DNA of 7,945 nucleotides, from contig JAGCXJ010000207.1 in the NCBI GenBank assembly GCA_017961385.1, positions 1 to 7,945 on the forward strand, in the 5' to 3' direction. A program made the translations under genes and the position numbers. The notes below the pieces were generated by a model that was not told where the DNA came from, searched no databases, and was given only the letters and a program-made list of their open reading frames with translations. Of the stretch, positions 1-6,197 are shown piece after piece (position 1 is the first letter of the stretch; each line of letters begins with the position of its first letter). This DNA is from Lachnospiraceae bacterium. GTDB lineage: Bacteria; Bacillota; Clostridia; Lachnospirales; Lachnospiraceae.

Positions 1-578
1 AGATAACAGAAAAGAAATCGAGGTTTATCTGCAATCTTTATCATGTGGAGAATGAGGATCAGATAAAGGATATCGTTGAATCGCTTAAAAAGAAGCACTA
101 TCAGGCAAGACACGTATGCCATGCAGCGATCCTTGGTGATAAAGCAGATGTACTAAAGTATTCTGATGACGGAGAACCAAGCGGTACAGCGGGAAGACCG
201 ATGCTCGATATTTTAAAGGGAAAGAACCTGACTTATACACTTGCCTGTGTCACAAGATACTTCGGAGGAGTACTGCTCGGGACGGGCGGACTTGTGAGGG
301 CGTATTCAGATTCGCTCGCAGCAGGGTTATCAAATGCAAAGATAGTGGAAAAAAGACTTTGCAGGAAGCTGTCCTTTTCAATAGACTATCAGATCATCGG
401 AAAGCTCAAATACGTTCTTGATGATTATGAAGCAAAGATCATATCCGAGGATTACAAAAGCTGTATAGATATAATACTGGCAGTACCGGAAACGATGACA
501 GAGCGGTTCAAGAAATTTATGATCGAGATAACAGGCGCAGATATTACGATAAACGATGAGGGAACTTATTTTCTGTAA
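1..578 (+). CDS. YigZ/IMPACT family protein, 5'-truncated by the window edge
   Basis: This is the 3' part of a gene whose reading frame is already open at base 3 and continues upstream, giving about 191 visible residues. Family members are usually a little over 200 residues, so roughly 20 N-terminal residues are missing. The visible start has the family's 'EKKSRFI' motif and the KKKHYQARHVCHA stretch. The IMPACT/UPF0029 core follows: SDDGEPSGTAGRPML, then VTRYFGGVLLGTGGLVRAYSD. The last 60 or so residues match the position of the DUF1949 ferredoxin-like domain. IMPACT proteins in eukaryotes modulate the Gcn2 translational stress response; the bacterial role is poorly defined. A GTG at 45 is in frame but lies inside conserved sequence and is not the start. 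The dapA promoter begins 5 nt after the stop, and no terminator separates the two, so some read-through is possible. Family assignment is firm; function is not. Confidence 0.9.
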   Translation, partial: ITEKKSRFICNLYHVENEDQIKDIVESLKKKHYQARHVCHAAILGDKADVLKYSDDGEPSGTAGRPMLDILKGKNLTYTLACVTRYFGGVLLGTGGLVRAYSDSLAAGLSNAKIVEKRLCRKLSFSIDYQIIGKLKYVLDDYEAKIISEDYKSCIDIILAVPETMTERFKKFMIEITGADITINDEGTYFL

Positions 579-582
579 ATGC

Positions 583-611
583 TTGTCAACGTTTAAATAC
601 TGTGTTACACT
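583..611 (+). promoter_or_regulatory. Sigma-A-type promoter of the dapA operon
   Basis: A TTGTCA -35 element (583-588), a 17-nt spacer and a TACACT -10 element (606-611) are preceded by a TG extended -10 (603-604). Transcription would start near 618, a few bases before the conserved riboswitch core, which is where a promoter for the L-box leader is expected. It was found by reading the sequence; no start site has been mapped. Confidence 0.7.
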
Positions 612-621
612 TGTATGCGTA

Positions 622-800
622 ACTGAGGATAGAGGTCGCGTGACTCATAAGTAATGCTCTGGATGTGACAGGCACAGATGAAGGAGTATGAAAGGGGGAA
701 ACGCCGAAAGCGAGATGGGCTGTACATCGGACTTGGGCATAAGGTTAACAGCCTTATGACTGTCATCTTAACAAAGATGGGGAGCTATCGACGATTTTGC
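622..800 (+). ncRNA. Lysine riboswitch (L-box) upstream of dapA
   Basis: The leader carries the conserved lysine aptamer segments in order. AGAGGTCGCG is at 631-640, followed by an AAGTAA element near 649-654. The GAAGGAG / AAAGGGGGAAACGCCGAAAGCGA core spans about 680-713. A CATAAGG/CCTTATG hairpin (738-744 with 752-758) is followed by the ACTGTCA element (759-765). A CATCTT/AAGATG hairpin (764-769 with 774-779) comes next, then GGAGCTATC (781-789). The closing helix P1 can form between GATAG (628-632) and CTATC (785-789). Lysine binding should stabilise P1 and favour the downstream terminator, lowering transcription of dapA and the genes behind it. I did not resolve the antiterminator pairing. 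Outer boundaries are approximate, but the class is clear from the motif order and from dapA lying downstream. Confidence 0.95.
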
Positions 801-808
801 ATATTTAC

Positions 809-841
809 AAAACCGACCCCATTTTTGGTGTCGGTTTTTTT
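809..841 (+). terminator. Riboswitch-controlled intrinsic terminator (attenuator)
   Basis: The left arm at 809-820 pairs with 827-838 around a 6-nt loop (821-826). This gives a 12-bp stem with one C·U mismatch, merging into a run of seven T residues (835-841). It sits between the lysine aptamer and the dapA ribosome binding site, so it is the expression platform of the riboswitch and controls premature termination. Confidence 0.9.
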
Positions 842-888
842 ACTTAATCGTATAAAAACCCCGCCAAATGCCAAAGGAGGAAAGAAAA

Positions 889-1845
889 ATGGCAGTTTTT
901 AAAGGCGCTGGTGTAGCGATCATTACACCTATGAAAGACAATCTTGAAGTTGATTACGATGCATTTTCTGCGATCATTGAAGAACAGATCGCAGGCGGTA
1001 CTGATGCCATCGTAGTATGCGGAACGACAGGTGAAGCATCTACACTCTCACATGATGAGCACATCAATGTGATCAGATACTGTGTTGAAAAGGTCGCTCA
1101 CAGGATCCCTGTTATCGCAGGTACGGGTTCAAACTCTACAGATACTGCGATATATCTTTCAAAAGAGGCTGAAAAAGTTGGAGTAGACGGTGTTCTGCTC
1201 GTAACACCCTACTATAACAAAGCAACTCAGAAGGGCTTATATGAGCACTTCAAACTGATAGCCAATTCTATCAGTGTTCCTGTTATCCTTTATAACATCC
1301 CGGGAAGAACAGGATGCACAATGGCACCCGAGACCATAATAAAGCTCTGCACGGATGTAGAAAACATCGTAGGTGTTAAGGAAGCGAGCGGAAACATCTC
1401 CGCGATAGCAAAACTCATGGCAAAGGCAAACGGCAAGGTTGATCTGTATTCAGGAAATGATGATCAGATAGTTCCTATCCTCAGCCTTGGAGGAAAGGGT
1501 GTAATATCAGTTCTTTCAAATGTCGCACCCAAGCAGACTCATGATATCTGCCAGCTGTACTTTGACGGCAAGGTAGAAGAGAGCTGCAGGATGCAGCTTG
1601 AAGCCATAGAACTCATAGATGCTTTATTCTGCGAAGTAAATCCCATTCCTGTAAAGAAGGCTATGAACCTTATGGGAAAATGCTCGGACGGTATCCGCAG
1701 ACCTCTTACGGTCATGGAATATGCCAATGTTGAGAGATTAAAAAGCGCTATGGAAAACTACGGGATCCTTTCAAGCGGAAATGATTCCGAGTCATCTATA
1801 AGCGAGAGACTCAAAAAAGAGATGAGCGAGAGTTCGATAAGATAG
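889..1845 (+). CDS. dapA: 4-hydroxy-tetrahydrodipicolinate synthase (DapA)
   Basis: DapA condenses pyruvate with aspartate semialdehyde, the committed step toward diaminopimelate and lysine, in the cytosol. The 318-residue product is a TIM-barrel aldolase of the DapA/NAL family. The CGTTGEAS motif holds the paired threonines (T46, T47), and VTPYYN holds the tyrosine reaching into the neighbouring subunit's site (Y109). YNIPGRTG provides the catalytic Tyr135 and Arg140, and GVKEASG carries the Schiff-base lysine, K164. The start at 889 is set by AAAGGAGG at 873-880, 8 nt upstream; an in-frame ATG at 868 lies before that site and is not used. About 25 C-terminal residues (from ~294, Ser/Glu/Lys-rich) extend past the usual end of a roughly 292-residue enzyme. 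The gene is first in the operon and directly follows the lysine riboswitch, which fits its function. Identity is very secure. Confidence 0.97.
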   Translation: MAVFKGAGVAIITPMKDNLEVDYDAFSAIIEEQIAGGTDAIVVCGTTGEASTLSHDEHINVIRYCVEKVAHRIPVIAGTGSNSTDTAIYLSKEAEKVGVDGVLLVTPYYNKATQKGLYEHFKLIANSISVPVILYNIPGRTGCTMAPETIIKLCTDVENIVGVKEASGNISAIAKLMAKANGKVDLYSGNDDQIVPILSLGGKGVISVLSNVAPKQTHDICQLYFDGKVEESCRMQLEAIELIDALFCEVNPIPVKKAMNLMGKCSDGIRRPLTVMEYANVERLKSAMENYGILSSGNDSESSISERLKKEMSESSIR

Positions 1846-1855
1846 GAGTAGAGAC

Positions 1856-2614
1856 ATGACAAGAGTTATTATGCACGGATGCAACGGACGCATGGGTCAG
1901 ATGATAACAGGCATCGTTGAAAACGATCCGGATGTTGAGATAGTTGCAGGTGTTGACGTATCAGATCACATTCAGAACAGCTATCCTGTATTTAAGAGCA
2001 TATCCGAGTGTGATGCACAGGCTGATGTCATCATAGATTTTGCGAATGCTTCAGCTGTGGATGTTCTGCTAGAATACGCAGCAGGAAGACAGATACCTGT
2101 CGTACTCTGCACTACAGGATTAAGCGAAGCTCAGCTTGAGCATATGAAGCAGGCAAGCGAAAAAGTAGCGATACTCAAATCAGCCAACATGAGCCTTGGT
2201 ATCAATACCATTATGAAACTGTTGAAGGAGATCACTCCTCTGTTTGCCGAATCAGGCTTTGATATCGAGATAGTGGAAAAGCATCATAATCAGAAATTGG
2301 ATGCTCCCAGCGGTACCGCACTGGCGCTTGCTGACAGCGTAAACGAAGCGCTTGACAACGAGTACGAGTATGTATATGACAGATCGCAAAGAAGAGAGAA
2401 GAGACCCAAGAAAGAGATAGGCATTTCTGCAGTAAGAGGCGGTTCGATCGTCGGTGATCATGATGTTATATTTGCCGGAATGGATGAGGTGGTGACTATC
2501 TCTCACACGGCATATTCACGTGCCGTATTCGGCAAGGGCGCGGTCGCAGCCGCAAAGTTCTTAGCAAATAAAGGTCCCGGCATGTACGATATGAGTGATG
2601 TTATAAATGGATAA
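1856..2614 (+). CDS. dapB: 4-hydroxy-tetrahydrodipicolinate reductase (DapB)
   Basis: DapB uses NAD(P)H to reduce the DapA product to tetrahydrodipicolinate, the next step of lysine and cell-wall diaminopimelate synthesis. The 252-residue protein starts with a Rossmann nucleotide-binding motif, MHGCNGRMG (6-14), and has the CTTG segment (85-88). The DapB signature EKHHNQKLDAPSGTA (141-155) contains the active-site histidines (H143/H144), the catalytic lysine K147 and the substrate-binding SGT (152-154). A conserved ISAVRGG segment lies at about 190-196. Length is typical for shorter Firmicute DapB enzymes (E. coli has 273). AGGAG at 1844-1848 overlaps the dapA stop codon and sits 7 nt before the ATG, so the two genes are almost certainly translated from one message. 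The last 8 nt overlap the start of fbp. Confidence 0.97.
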   Translation: MTRVIMHGCNGRMGQMITGIVENDPDVEIVAGVDVSDHIQNSYPVFKSISECDAQADVIIDFANASAVDVLLEYAAGRQIPVVLCTTGLSEAQLEHMKQASEKVAILKSANMSLGINTIMKLLKEITPLFAESGFDIEIVEKHHNQKLDAPSGTALALADSVNEALDNEYEYVYDRSQRREKRPKKEIGISAVRGGSIVGDHDVIFAGMDEVVTISHTAYSRAVFGKGAVAAAKFLANKGPGMYDMSDVING

Positions 2615-4568
2615 TAAGCTGGCAAGTTTGGAAATCAAATATCTTAAGAGCCTTGCAAAGCAGTTTCCCAATATCGCAGCGGCTTCAACAGAGATCATAA
2701 ACCTTCAGGCAATAATGAACCTTCCAAAGGGTACTGAGCATTTCCTTACGGATATTCACGGTGAATGGGAGCAGTTCAATCATGTGATGAAAAACGGCTC
2801 CGGTTCGGTAAGAAGAAAGATAGATGAGGAATTCGGCAACACCCTAAGCGAAAAGGATAAGAGAGCGCTTGCTACCCTTATCTACTATCCGAAGGAAAAG
2901 CTTGCGATCGTCGAGGAGGAAGAGGAGTTTTTGGAGGACTGGTACAAGATAACCCTTCACAGACTCGTACACATGCTTACACGTGTATCTTCAAAGTATA
3001 CGCGCTCCAAGGTAAGAAAAGCCCTTCCAAAGGATTTTGCCTATGTAATAGAGGAACTGATAACAGAGAAGGAAGAGCTTGAGGACAAAGAGGCTTATTA
3101 CAATGAGATCATCCATACGATAATAAGCATAGGCAGCGCGCCGCAGTTCATTATCGAACTTTGCGAGCTGATCCAGCGAATGGTCGTTGATCATCTGCAT
3201 ATAGTCGGAGATATATTTGACAGAGGCAAAGGTCCGCATATTATCATGGATACTCTGATGCATTATCATTCACTTGATATCCAGTGGGGAAACCACGATA
3301 TCATATGGATGGGTGCAGCATCGGGCGATCAGACATGTATCGCAACCGTTATAAGAAACTCTGCAAGATACGGAAATCTTGACACACTTGAAGAAGGATA
3401 CGGCATAAATCTTGTGCCTCTTGCAACGTTTGCACTTCAGACATATGACAAGACCGACTGTTCTGCATTTGCGATAAAGTATGATGATGACTACAACACC
3501 CGTGATCTTGAACTGGATATGAGGATGCACAAGGCGATCTCGATACTCCAGTTTAAGCTTGAAGGCATGACGATAATGCGTCATCCCGAGTGGAACATGG
3601 ATGACAGGCTGCTTCTTGACAAGATAGATTATGAGAACAGGACAGTCACATGCTACGGCAGTACATATCCGATGAAGGATGTTGATTTCCCTACGGTAGA
3701 TCCTCGTGATCCCTATGCACTGACAGAAGATGAGAAGCTTGTGATGGAAAGACTTGTTGCGGCATTCAGACAAAGCGACAAGCTTCAGAAACATGTGAGA
3801 TTCCTTTACTCAAAGGGAGCCATGTACAAGATCCATAACTCAAACATTTTATATCACGGATGTGTTCCGATGGATGAGAACGGATCTTTCTGCTCATTAA
3901 ATATCGCAGGTAATGAGTATAAGGGGAAGGCTCTGTATGATGCTCTCGAAAGCTATGCGAGAAAGGGCTATTACTCAAAAGATGCGAAGGAAAAACAGTA
4001 CGGCAGGGATATACTCTACTATATCTGGGCAGGACCCAATTCACCGGTTTTTGGCAAGGACAAGATGGCGACTTTTGAGCGCTATTTTATAGATGACAGT
4101 AAAACTCACAAGGAAGTCAAGAACCCCTATTACAGTCTTTATGACAATGAGGATACGATAAATCATATCATGGAGGAGTTCGGACTTTCGCTCGGGGATT
4201 CTCACATAATAAACGGACATGTGCCTGTCGAGGTTACAAAGGGCGAGACTCCGATCAAATGCGGAGGAAAGCTGCTTGTAATAGACGGAGGATTTTCAAA
4301 GGCATATCAGGAAAAGACGGGTATCGCGGGATATACGCTTGTAGCCAATTCACACGGAATGTTCCTTATATCCCATCAGCCGTTTGAGAGCAAGGAGATC
4401 GCGGTCAGGACAGAGACCGATATAGTATGTGACAGGATACCGGTCGAGATAGCTCCGCACAGGATAAGAGTAGCGGATACAGATGTCGGCAAGGAGTTAA
4501 AGGACAGCATAATACAGCTCGAGAAGCTCTTGGAGGCTTATCGCGAAGGTATCATTTTGGAGAAGTAA
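2607..4568 (+). CDS. fbp: Fructose-1,6-bisphosphatase, class III
   Basis: The enzyme hydrolyses fructose 1,6-bisphosphate to fructose 6-phosphate, the committed step of gluconeogenesis. The 653-residue product matches the class III (Bacillus subtilis Fbp) family in length and in its metallophosphoesterase motifs. These are TDIHGEW (D49, H51), GDIFDRG (201-207, D202), GNHD (228-231), LYHGCVP (H417) and INGHVPVE (H538). Family members depend on Mn2+ and are unrelated in fold to the class I enzyme of E. coli. The start codon lies inside the end of dapB (8-nt overlap, different frame). I see only a weak ribosome binding site there, so translation is probably coupled to dapB. Being in this operon places it under the lysine riboswitch, which is unexpected for a sugar phosphatase. 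Identity is secure; the metabolic logic of the placement is unknown. Confidence 0.96.
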   Translation: MDNKLASLEIKYLKSLAKQFPNIAAASTEIINLQAIMNLPKGTEHFLTDIHGEWEQFNHVMKNGSGSVRRKIDEEFGNTLSEKDKRALATLIYYPKEKLAIVEEEEEFLEDWYKITLHRLVHMLTRVSSKYTRSKVRKALPKDFAYVIEELITEKEELEDKEAYYNEIIHTIISIGSAPQFIIELCELIQRMVVDHLHIVGDIFDRGKGPHIIMDTLMHYHSLDIQWGNHDIIWMGAASGDQTCIATVIRNSARYGNLDTLEEGYGINLVPLATFALQTYDKTDCSAFAIKYDDDYNTRDLELDMRMHKAISILQFKLEGMTIMRHPEWNMDDRLLLDKIDYENRTVTCYGSTYPMKDVDFPTVDPRDPYALTEDEKLVMERLVAAFRQSDKLQKHVRFLYSKGAMYKIHNSNILYHGCVPMDENGSFCSLNIAGNEYKGKALYDALESYARKGYYSKDAKEKQYGRDILYYIWAGPNSPVFGKDKMATFERYFIDDSKTHKEVKNPYYSLYDNEDTINHIMEEFGLSLGDSHIINGHVPVEVTKGETPIKCGGKLLVIDGGFSKAYQEKTGIAGYTLVANSHGMFLISHQPFESKEIAVRTETDIVCDRIPVEIAPHRIRVADTDVGKELKDSIIQLEKLLEAYREGIILEK

Positions 4569-5338
4569 TGAGATTCAGACATTGTATAGATATACATGAC
4601 GGTAAGGTAAAGCAGATTGTCGGAAGCACTTTAAACGACAGCAGTGCAAAGGAAAACTTTGTTGCCGATAAAGGTGCGGATCACTATGCTGCCATATACA
4701 GAGATCACGGATTAAAAGGCGGTCATATCATACTGTTAAACAAAGCAGGGACTTATGAATATGAGCTCACAAAGAAACAGGCTTTTAAGGGACTTGCTGC
4801 TTATAAAAACGGCATGCAGGTCGGAGGAGGCATCAATGCAAACAATGCAGGCGAGTTCATAGAAGCAGGAGCCAGTCATGTGATCGTCACAAGCTTAGTC
4901 TTTAACGACGGAGAGGTCAATGAGAGCAATCTTAAAAAGCTTGTCTTAAGTGCCACAAAAGAAAGGACTGTCCTTGACCTGAGCTGCAGGAGAGTAGACG
5001 ATAGATATGTGATAGCTACAGACAGATGGCAGAAGCTGACAAAGGTTGACATAACATACGATACACTCGATTACTTTGCTTCTTTCTGTGATGAATTCCT
5101 GATACATGCAGTTGATGTTGAAGGAAAGCAAAACGGTATAGAAGAGCATCTTCTTGAGTATCTGTCAGGATGGAATGGCATACCCGTAACATACGCGGGA
5201 GGTGTGAGAAGCATAGATGACATGAAACTGATAAGAGAGATAGGACACGACCGCATAGATGTGACTGTCGGCAGTGCACTTGATCTTTTTGGAGGAAAGC
5301 TTAAGTTTGAAGAAGCTGTCAAACTTTGTGACATGTAA
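4568..5338 (+). CDS. hisA: ProFAR isomerase, eukaryotic (HIS6) type HisA
   Basis: The predicted enzyme isomerises ProFAR to PRFAR, the fourth step of histidine biosynthesis. The 256-residue TIM barrel matches the eukaryotic/yeast HIS6 type rather than usual bacterial HisA. CIDIHDGKVKQIVG (6-19) has the N-terminal catalytic Asp8, and QVGGGI (84-89) and HVIVTS (104-109) follow. TVLDLSCRR (134-142) has the likely second acid, Asp137. EFLIHAVDVEG (176-186), YAGGVRSIDDMKLI (209-222) and VDVT-GSALDLFGG near the C-terminus complete the pattern. These blocks align closely with the HIS6 sequence as I remember it. The ATG shares one base with the fbp stop (TAATG), and GGAG lies 5 nt upstream. It is last in the operon and stands apart from other his genes in this window. 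Assignment to the subfamily rests on motif comparison, not a computed tree. Confidence 0.9.
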   Translation: MRFRHCIDIHDGKVKQIVGSTLNDSSAKENFVADKGADHYAAIYRDHGLKGGHIILLNKAGTYEYELTKKQAFKGLAAYKNGMQVGGGINANNAGEFIEAGASHVIVTSLVFNDGEVNESNLKKLVLSATKERTVLDLSCRRVDDRYVIATDRWQKLTKVDITYDTLDYFASFCDEFLIHAVDVEGKQNGIEEHLLEYLSGWNGIPVTYAGGVRSIDDMKLIREIGHDRIDVTVGSALDLFGGKLKFEEAVKLCDM

Positions 5339-5339
5339 C

Positions 5340-5368
5340 AAAAAAGGACCGGATATCCGGTCCTTTTT
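5340..5368. terminator. Bidirectional intrinsic terminator between hisA and csp
   Basis: A self-complementary GGACCGGATATCCGGTCC core (5346-5363) is preceded by six A (5340-5345) and followed by five T (5364-5368). It starts just after the hisA stop. The flanking A and T runs make it a functional intrinsic terminator in both directions, so it can also end the csp transcript arriving on the minus strand about 70 nt past the csp stop. The interval 5369-5437 shows no other feature. Confidence 0.92.
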
Positions 5369-5437
5369 GTTAATCCATTAAACTACTGCTTTATTTGTAA
5401 AAGGCACTTCGTATAATTGATTAATCGTAATCGAAGA

Positions 5438-5638
5438 TTACAGCTTTGTTACGTTTACAGCCTGAGGTCCCTTTTCGCCGTTAACTACTTCGAACTCAAC
5501 TGCCTGGCCCTCTTCAAGAGACTTGAAGCCTTCCATATTAAGTCCTGAGTAATGTACGAATACATCATTGCCTGCCTCATCGCAGATGAAGCCGTAACCC
5601 TTTTGGTTGTTAAACCACTTAACAGTACCCTTGTTCAT
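5438..5638 (-). CDS. csp: Cold-shock domain protein (CspA family)
   Basis: The product is a small single-domain nucleic-acid chaperone of 66 residues, the normal size of bacterial Csp proteins. These bind single-stranded RNA/DNA and loosen mRNA structure. The OB-fold signatures are plain: GTVKWFN at 4-10, RNP1 KGYGFI at 13-18 and RNP2 VFVHY at 26-30. The conserved LEEGQAVEFEV, GPQAVNV and the usual C-terminal end follow. The start at 5638 is supported by GGAGG about 7 nt upstream. The open frame runs further upstream to about 5734, but that part is untranslated leader and promoter. The gene faces the dapA operon tail to tail and shares its terminator. Which csp paralogue it is, and whether it is cold-induced or constitutive, cannot be told. 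Confidence 0.96.
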   Translation of the reverse strand: MNKGTVKWFNNQKGYGFICDEAGNDVFVHYSGLNMEGFKSLEEGQAVEFEVVNGEKGPQAVNVTKL

Positions 5639-5666
5639 GTCAATCCTCCAAAAACTAAATAACTCA

Positions 5667-5684
5667 TTGCAGCTTTTGCTACAA
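5667..5684 (-). other. Stem-loop in the csp 5' leader
   Basis: On the minus strand TTGTAGC and GCTGCAA form a 7-bp stem (one G·U pair) closed by an AAAA loop, between the predicted transcription start and the GGAGG site. Structured leaders can influence csp mRNA stability or translation, but no such function is shown here. Confidence 0.45.
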
Positions 5685-5691
5685 CGCATTA

Positions 5692-5720
5692 AATATAGCA
5701 TAAATATGTTAAAAAGTAAA
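5692..5720 (-). promoter_or_regulatory. Promoter of csp
   Basis: On the minus strand TTTACT (5720-5715), a 17-nt spacer and TATATT (5697-5692) with an extended TGC just before it form a good housekeeping promoter. The start would fall near 5685, leaving a leader of about 47 nt. The element lies in the gap between yerC and csp, so csp can be transcribed on its own. Confidence 0.65.
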
Positions 5721-5764
5721 TGAAAAAGTCGCAATTTTCAGACATTTTTTGTGAAATCTGTCAA

Positions 5765-6052
5765 CTATCGCCCAAGTTTTTTGAAAACCATCTCGTAACC
5801 GTCGCAGCCGTAGTTAAGGGAACGGTTTACACGGCTTATCGTAGCAGTGGAAGCTCCGGTCTTTTCAGCTATCTCAAGATATGTTCTTTTTTCCTTTAAC
5901 ATCGTTGCTACCTCGTAGCGCTGTGACAGCGAGAGAAGCTCGTTTATGGTGCACAGATCCTCAAAGAAATCAAAGCACTCTTCCTTTGTCTCAAGTGTGA
6001 GAATCGCCTCAAAAAGATGCTCAACCGCTTCGGTCCTGATTTTGTTATTCAT
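5765..6052 (-). CDS. yerC: YerC/YecD family TrpR-related DNA-binding protein
   Basis: The protein is a small, probably DNA-binding regulator of 95 residues. It matches the Firmicute YerC family, relatives of the tryptophan repressor TrpR. The family core LCTINELLSLSQRYEVATML occupies about 33-52. A helix-turn-helix follows at about 58-79, with the recognition helix around ASTATISRVNRSL. The C-terminus ends in the typical YGCDGY...LGR segment. The start at 6052 was chosen because AAGGAGG (6066-6060) is 7 nt upstream; the earlier in-frame ATG at 6058 is only 1 nt from that site. The gene is divergent from the DUF1836 gene and lies upstream of csp in the same direction, but csp has its own promoter. 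The ligand and targets are not known, and a tryptophan response should not be assumed. Confidence 0.9.
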   Translation of the reverse strand: MNNKIRTEAVEHLFEAILTLETKEECFDFFEDLCTINELLSLSQRYEVATMLKEKRTYLEIAEKTGASTATISRVNRSLNYGCDGYEMVFKKLGR

Positions 6053-6070
6053 GTGCATTCCTCCTTGTTA

Positions 6071-6090
6071 TTGAACCCTTGCTTGTTCAA
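6071..6090 (-). promoter_or_regulatory. Inverted repeat in the yerC leader, possible operator
   Basis: Perfect 6-bp arms TTGAAC (6090-6085) and GTTCAA (6076-6071) are separated by 8 nt. They lie between the yerC -10 element and its ribosome binding site. As DNA this could be an operator for a dimeric TrpR-like repressor, perhaps YerC itself. As RNA it could be a small hairpin near the ribosome binding site. Autoregulation is inference only. Confidence 0.4.
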
Positions 6091-6099
6091 CACGTTAAT

Positions 6100-6128
6100 A
6101 TTTTAGCACACTAAAGTCTAAAAGTAAA
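6100..6128 (-). promoter_or_regulatory. Promoter of yerC
   Basis: On the minus strand TTTACT (6128-6123), a 17-nt spacer and TAAAAT (6105-6100) with an extended TGC make a strong sigma-A-type promoter. It closely resembles the csp promoter in both elements and spacing. Its -35 lies 7 nt from the -35 of the divergent DUF1836 promoter. Confidence 0.65.
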
Positions 6129-6135
6129 CAATGAC

Positions 6136-6164
6136 TTGTAACGAATTTTTGATTGCTATATAAT
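6136..6164 (+). promoter_or_regulatory. Promoter of the DUF1836 gene
   Basis: TTGTAA (6136-6141), a 17-nt spacer and a perfect TATAAT (6159-6164) point rightwards. Transcription would begin near 6171, about 27 nt before the chosen start codon. This places the TTG at 6153 inside the promoter and rules it out as a start. Confidence 0.75.
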
Positions 6165-6197
6165 TATTTCATCGCTCTAAAGCGCATGGAGAAAGAT

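Noticed and set aside
45..47. GTG as the start of the YigZ gene
   Set aside because: The frame is open to the window edge and the residues before it (EKKSRFI) are conserved in the family.
868..888. Upstream in-frame ATG as the dapA start
   Set aside because: The strong AAAGGAGG lies downstream of it and directs initiation at 889, where the conserved DapA N-terminus begins.
678..902. A 74-codon plus-strand open frame before dapA
   Set aside because: It lies across the riboswitch core, the terminator and the dapA start, and its sequence resembles no protein. The RNA explains this stretch fully.
3270..3794. 174-codon minus-strand open frame inside fbp
   Set aside because: It is antisense to a well-conserved enzyme and has no recognisable protein features. 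It is a codon-bias shadow.
5738..5762. Possible terminator between yerC and csp
   Set aside because: The CAGA...TCTG arms pair over only about four bases around a long A-rich loop, too weak to support.
6053..6058. Earlier ATG for yerC
   Set aside because: It is 1 nt from the AAGGAGG, too close for initiation. The ATG at 6052 has 7-nt spacing.
6153..6197. TTG start for the DUF1836 gene
   Set aside because: It falls inside the promoter, just before the TATAAT, and has no ribosome binding site. ATG 6198 has one.
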